A DNA stretch of 64,000 nt from Clostridiales bacterium (GTDB lineage Bacteria > Bacillota > Clostridia > Caldicoprobacterales > DTU083). Numbering within the stretch: the first letter of the stretch is position 1; every line of letters begins with the position of its first letter. The stretch covers positions 1 to 64,000 of the forward strand of contig DUOI01000113.1 in the NCBI GenBank assembly GCA_012838915.1. Direction: 5' to 3'. The notes under the pieces are model-generated. The model made no database searches and was not told the DNA's origin. It saw only the letters and a program-made list of their open reading frames with translations. Shown one piece after another: positions 61,578 through 64,000 of this stretch. The position numbers were made by a program, and so were the translations under genes.

Positions 61578-62093
61578 ATGAAGAATAGCAGGAAATTGGT
61601 TTATCTGGCATTACTCATATCGATAGCCCTTGTATTGCATTATTTGGAGAATTTTTTCCCGCCGCTGGCTCCGGGAGCCAAGCTGGGCCTGGCCAATATT
61701 GTAACCATGATTACTTTGCACCTTTTTGGGTTTTGGGAGGCCATGGTTGTAGTGGTTGTTCGTTCCATACTGGGTCCCATGCTGGGGGGCAGCCCTACTG
61801 CAATTCTGTACAGTATGGCAGGCGGGGTGCTCAGCTGCATCGTTATGGCAATTCTGTACTTCAAGTTCAGCAAGTATTTCAGCCTCCTGGGAATAAGCGT
61901 GGCCGGGGCGGTTTTCCATAATATCGGCCAATTGCTTACAGCCTCCCTGTTATACGGCACTATCGGTATTTTGTTTACCTACCTGCCGATATTAATGCTG
62001 TCTTCGGTTATTACCGGAAATTTCATAGGACTGGCAGTAAAATACTTGATCCGATTTTTAAGCAGGAAAAAGCTGCTTTTTAACTTCAGCTGA
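61578..62093 (+). CDS. eetB: Gx transporter family protein (heptaprenyl diphosphate synthase component I-like; EetB-like)
   Basis: 171 residues with five to six membrane helices. LEN.FPPLAPGAKLGLANIVTMITLHLFGFWEAMVVVVVRSILGPMLGGSPTAILYSMAGG is the hallmark of the Hpre_diP_synt_I family (PF07456), related to ECF-type S components. Despite the synthase name it is a membrane protein. Its neighbour order (NusG-II protein, this, polyprenyl synthase) with a tailed Ndh2 matches eetB of flavin-based extracellular electron transfer loci. ATG 61578; ribosome site weak, so coupling to the upstream gene is likely. Confidence 0.82.
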   Translation: MKNSRKLVYLALLISIALVLHYLENFFPPLAPGAKLGLANIVTMITLHLFGFWEAMVVVVVRSILGPMLGGSPTAILYSMAGGVLSCIVMAILYFKFSKYFSLLGISVAGAVFHNIGQLLTASLLYGTIGILFTYLPILMLSSVITGNFIGLAVKYLIRFLSRKKLLFNFS

Positions 62094-62119
62094 CCGCTGC
62101 AGGAGGGTAGCCTTAAAGC

Positions 62120-63088
62120 ATGAGAATATGGAAAAAGCATGTGGATGTGTATGAGCATATAAATAAGATAGATGACTACTTAAGAAAAGCATTAACAGCC
62201 AATCAGCCGGTGCTGAATGATGCAATAAATGATTTGCTGAGTGCCGGGGGAAAGCGGCTGAGGCCGGTAATGGTACTGCTGTCAGGTCATTTCGGCAGGT
62301 ATGATGAGAAAAAGCTCATTCCTTTATCAGCTGCTGTTGAAATCATGCACATGGCTACCCTGGTTCATGATGACATTATAGATGAATCGGAGCTTCGCAG
62401 GGGGAGGCCTACAACCAGAAGCCGGTGGGGCAATCAGGTTGCCGTGCTGACCGGTGACTTTTTGTTTACCAAGGCCTTCTCACTGGTTACTCATAACGTT
62501 TCCCAGAAGAATATGCATCACTTGTCCAATGCTATTCGGGCTATCTGTGAAGGTGAAGTGGACCAGTTCCAATCAAGATATACAAAGGATATTTCCATAC
62601 TGCGCTATCTGAAACGAATAGCCCGAAAGACAGCCGCCTTATTCTCGTTAAGCTGCCAGGTAGGTGCGTCAGAATCCAATTGCAGGTATGAAACCATCAG
62701 ATGCTTGAAAAAATTCGGGCATGATTTCGGTATGGCATTTCAAATTACCGATGATTTACTGGATTTTAACGGAAGCCGGAACGAGATGGGTAAACCGCTG
62801 TACACTGATTTTGCGGAAGGCATATACACCCTGCCCATTATTTATACCCTGCAGAATAAGCAATACGGTGAAAGAATGGAATCATATATAGGAAGGAAAG
62901 ACTTAAGTGAGCCTGAAATCAGGGAAGTAGGGCAATTGGTGGTGGAAAGCGGCGGCCTTGATAAATCAAAACAACTGGCCCTCCGCTACCTGGATAGATG
63001 TCATGAGAGTCTGGGTCATTTGCCTAATAATTCAGCAAAAGGTGCAATGAAGGAATTGGTGGAAGAGTTAATAGAGCGCAGGTATTGA
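62120..63088 (+). CDS. dmkB: polyprenyl diphosphate synthase, heptaprenyl type (DmkB/HepT-like)
   Basis: 322 residues of the trans-isoprenyl synthase fold. GGKRLRP (residues 43-49), first Asp-rich motif HDDIIDE (Asp84, 85, 88) with following RRGRPT, and second motif ITDDLLDF. It elongates farnesyl diphosphate to the side chain of a menaquinone. In extracellular electron transfer loci this enzyme (DmkB) supplies a demethylmenaquinone tail. ATG 62120 follows AGGAGGG. It is the last of three co-directional genes. A housekeeping HepT for menaquinone or undecaprenyl supply is the alternative role. Confidence 0.88.
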   Translation: MRIWKKHVDVYEHINKIDDYLRKALTANQPVLNDAINDLLSAGGKRLRPVMVLLSGHFGRYDEKKLIPLSAAVEIMHMATLVHDDIIDESELRRGRPTTRSRWGNQVAVLTGDFLFTKAFSLVTHNVSQKNMHHLSNAIRAICEGEVDQFQSRYTKDISILRYLKRIARKTAALFSLSCQVGASESNCRYETIRCLKKFGHDFGMAFQITDDLLDFNGSRNEMGKPLYTDFAEGIYTLPIIYTLQNKQYGERMESYIGRKDLSEPEIREVGQLVVESGGLDKSKQLALRYLDRCHESLGHLPNNSAKGAMKELVEELIERRY

Positions 63089-63155
63089 GAACTGATTGAG
63101 GAAAAACGGCCGGTTAAATCATATTTTTTCATATTTGGAACAAATCGATGTCAGC

Positions 63156-63737
63156 TCAATTCTGAAGCATATCCTTACTTAAGTTGCTTACTCCGAAATA
63201 TATAATCTGTATGATAAATTCCGATATTTGCTCGGTGGATTCCTTCATGCCCTCCTGAAGCCATTTTTGCAGTACGCTTATGGCGCCGGGCAGGCAAAAA
63301 ACCTTTACATATTCTATTGTTTTTGGATCCAGTGACTGATTTGGCTGGGATGACAATACCTGGGCCAGTTCCATCAAATCCTTTTGGAAGGCAAAATCAC
63401 AATTTTCACTTAGCAGCGCTTTGAACAAATCAACATTCTCTTTAACATAGTTCAAAAAATTGCTTAACACCTGAATGGATAATGGCTTTGTGTCGCTGAT
63501 ACTCTTATGGTTCAAGTATCGATTCAGGTTCTCAAGAACTTCCTGCTCAACCTGGGCCAGTAAATCGTAGGGATCGGAGTAATGCAGGTAGAAAGTGCTT
63601 CTGTTAATGCCTGCAGTTTCGCACAGGGCACGTACTGATATTTTGGATATATGATGTTCCTGCATCAGTTTAACCAGTGCATTCTTAAGCAGGCTCTGTG
63701 TAAGCCTGACCCGTTGATCTATTTTCTTGTTTTCCAA
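63156..63737 (-). CDS. TetR/AcrR-family transcriptional regulator
   Basis: 193 residues. N-terminal helix-turn-helix (residues ~12-58: LTQSLLKNALVKLMQEHHISKISVRALCETAGINRSTFYLHYSDPYDLLAQVE), then an all-helical ligand domain with no close match seen. TTG 63737 on the minus strand follows GAGGCGG. Divergent from the membrane protein at 63897, in the classic repressor-exporter layout. The palindrome and -35 overlap at 63826-63838 are likely binding sites. Confidence 0.9.
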   Translation of the reverse strand: MENKKIDQRVRLTQSLLKNALVKLMQEHHISKISVRALCETAGINRSTFYLHYSDPYDLLAQVEQEVLENLNRYLNHKSISDTKPLSIQVLSNFLNYVKENVDLFKALLSENCDFAFQKDLMELAQVLSSQPNQSLDPKTIEYVKVFCLPGAISVLQKWLQEGMKESTEQISEFIIQIIYFGVSNLSKDMLQN

Positions 63738-63790
63738 AATTACCGCCTCACATCAAAAAATTTTAAGTTACACAACACTTCCTCAGTAAA

Positions 63791-63855
63791 TGTTGCGCAA
63801 CATGCCAAATTATTCAACAATGCTGGTTGAAATTCAACTCAGTGTCTATTATAAT
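63791..63855 (+). promoter_or_regulatory. promoter and palindromes in the TetR divergent region
   Basis: TTGAAA (63827-63832) and TATAAT (63850-63855) are 17 nt apart, reading toward the gene at 63897. TGTTGCGCAACA (63791-63802) is a perfect 12-bp palindrome, and GTTGAAATTCAAC (63826-63838) a 13-bp one overlapping the -35 box. Both share the GTTG..CAAC arm sequence, so both may bind the TetR regulator. Confidence 0.7.
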
Positions 63856-63896
63856 TTATTCCATAATCAAATGCAACACCTTTCAGGGAGGCAAAT

Positions 63897-64000
63897 ATGA
63901 AAAGATTAATGGACTGGTTTGCCAATGCCATTATTAAACATAGAAAAATAATTATAATTTTATTTATCCTTCTAGTTTTGGCCTGCTCTCTTCTTTCGCT
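63897..64000 (+). CDS. start of a membrane protein, possibly RND/MMPL-type exporter (runs off the window)
   Basis: ATG 63897 follows AGGGAGG. The visible 34 residues (MDWFANAIIKHRKIIIILFILLVLACSLLS) form a short cytoplasmic start with a KHRK basic patch and one membrane helix. This resembles the first helix of MMPL/RND-type exporters, which TetR regulators commonly control. The rest lies outside the window, so the family is tentative. Confidence 0.6.
   Translation, partial: MKRLMDWFANAIIKHRKIIIILFILLVLACSLLS

Noticed and set aside
1-64000. CRISPR arrays, tRNA or rRNA genes, insertion sequences, prophage
   Set aside because: No regularly spaced repeats, no cloverleaf-like or rRNA-like segment and no transposase or integrase motifs were seen on either strand.

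Overview
The window reads as a chromosomal segment of a Gram-positive anaerobe of the class Clostridia. The evidence is strong AGGAGG-type ribosome sites with frequent TTG and GTG starts, AddAB instead of RecBCD, HelD, YhaM/YhaN, DUF1292, a lipoprotein-type ABC binding protein, a QueT gene behind a preQ1 riboswitch, and a pyruvate formate-lyase pair. No rRNA, tRNA, CRISPR array, transposase or phage gene was seen. The genus cannot be fixed from the sequence alone.

Layout. (1) 1-5.8 kb: the 3' end of a YhaN-like ATPase, a tandem pair of unrecognised paralogous genes on the other strand, then yhaM and helD. (2) 6.0-18.7 kb: an L-ascorbate / L-xylulose type PTS cluster. It holds an FGGY kinase, UlaE, UlaG, EIIA, EIIC and EIIB, a HAD phosphatase, an FG-GAP-like protein, a UroD-family protein, a DeoR regulator, and its own HPr and enzyme I. 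The EIIC gene has an in-frame TAA near its 5' end. No UlaD or UlaF was recognised. (3) 19.0-30.1 kb: polysaccharide deacetylase, signal peptidase I, preQ1-controlled QueT, addB-addA and an MscS-type channel. (4) 30.1-38.5 kb: AlaA-like aminotransferase and an AEC transporter on the minus strand, then a ROK regulator with two XylR-like operators, a PIG-L deacetylase and an RbsA/B/C-type sugar ABC importer. (5) 38.5-42.8 kb: a 53-codon leader ORF, a four-arm transcription attenuator and a heterodimeric ABC exporter pair, closely resembling the layout of bmrB-bmrC-bmrD of Bacillus subtilis. (6) 43.0-54.2 kb: mixed housekeeping and accessory genes, including two half-size permease genes, an Ldh2-type dehydrogenase, Ddl, a GH78 enzyme, a CRP/FNR-type regulator and a PspC protein. 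(7) 54.7-57.7 kb: pflB-pflA. (8) 57.8-63.1 kb: a DUF3048 lipoprotein and a divergent cluster of type-II NADH dehydrogenase with a membrane tail, a NusG-domain-II protein, a Gx transporter and a polyprenyl diphosphate synthase. This set matches the core of the flavin-based extracellular electron transfer locus (ndh2-eetA-eetB-dmkB). (9) The right edge has a TetR regulator divergent from the start of a membrane protein that may be an RND/MMPL exporter.

The most rewarding signals are: the leader-ORF attenuator in front of the ABC exporter, read directly from four complementary arms; the electron-transfer gene set; the self-contained PTS with a nonsense codon in its membrane subunit and no recognisable keto-gulonate-phosphate decarboxylase; the unknown gene pair that splits yhaN from yhaM; and the permease split into two overlapping half genes. 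Functional calls rest on motif recognition by eye. Promoters, hairpins and operators were read by eye and not scored by software.
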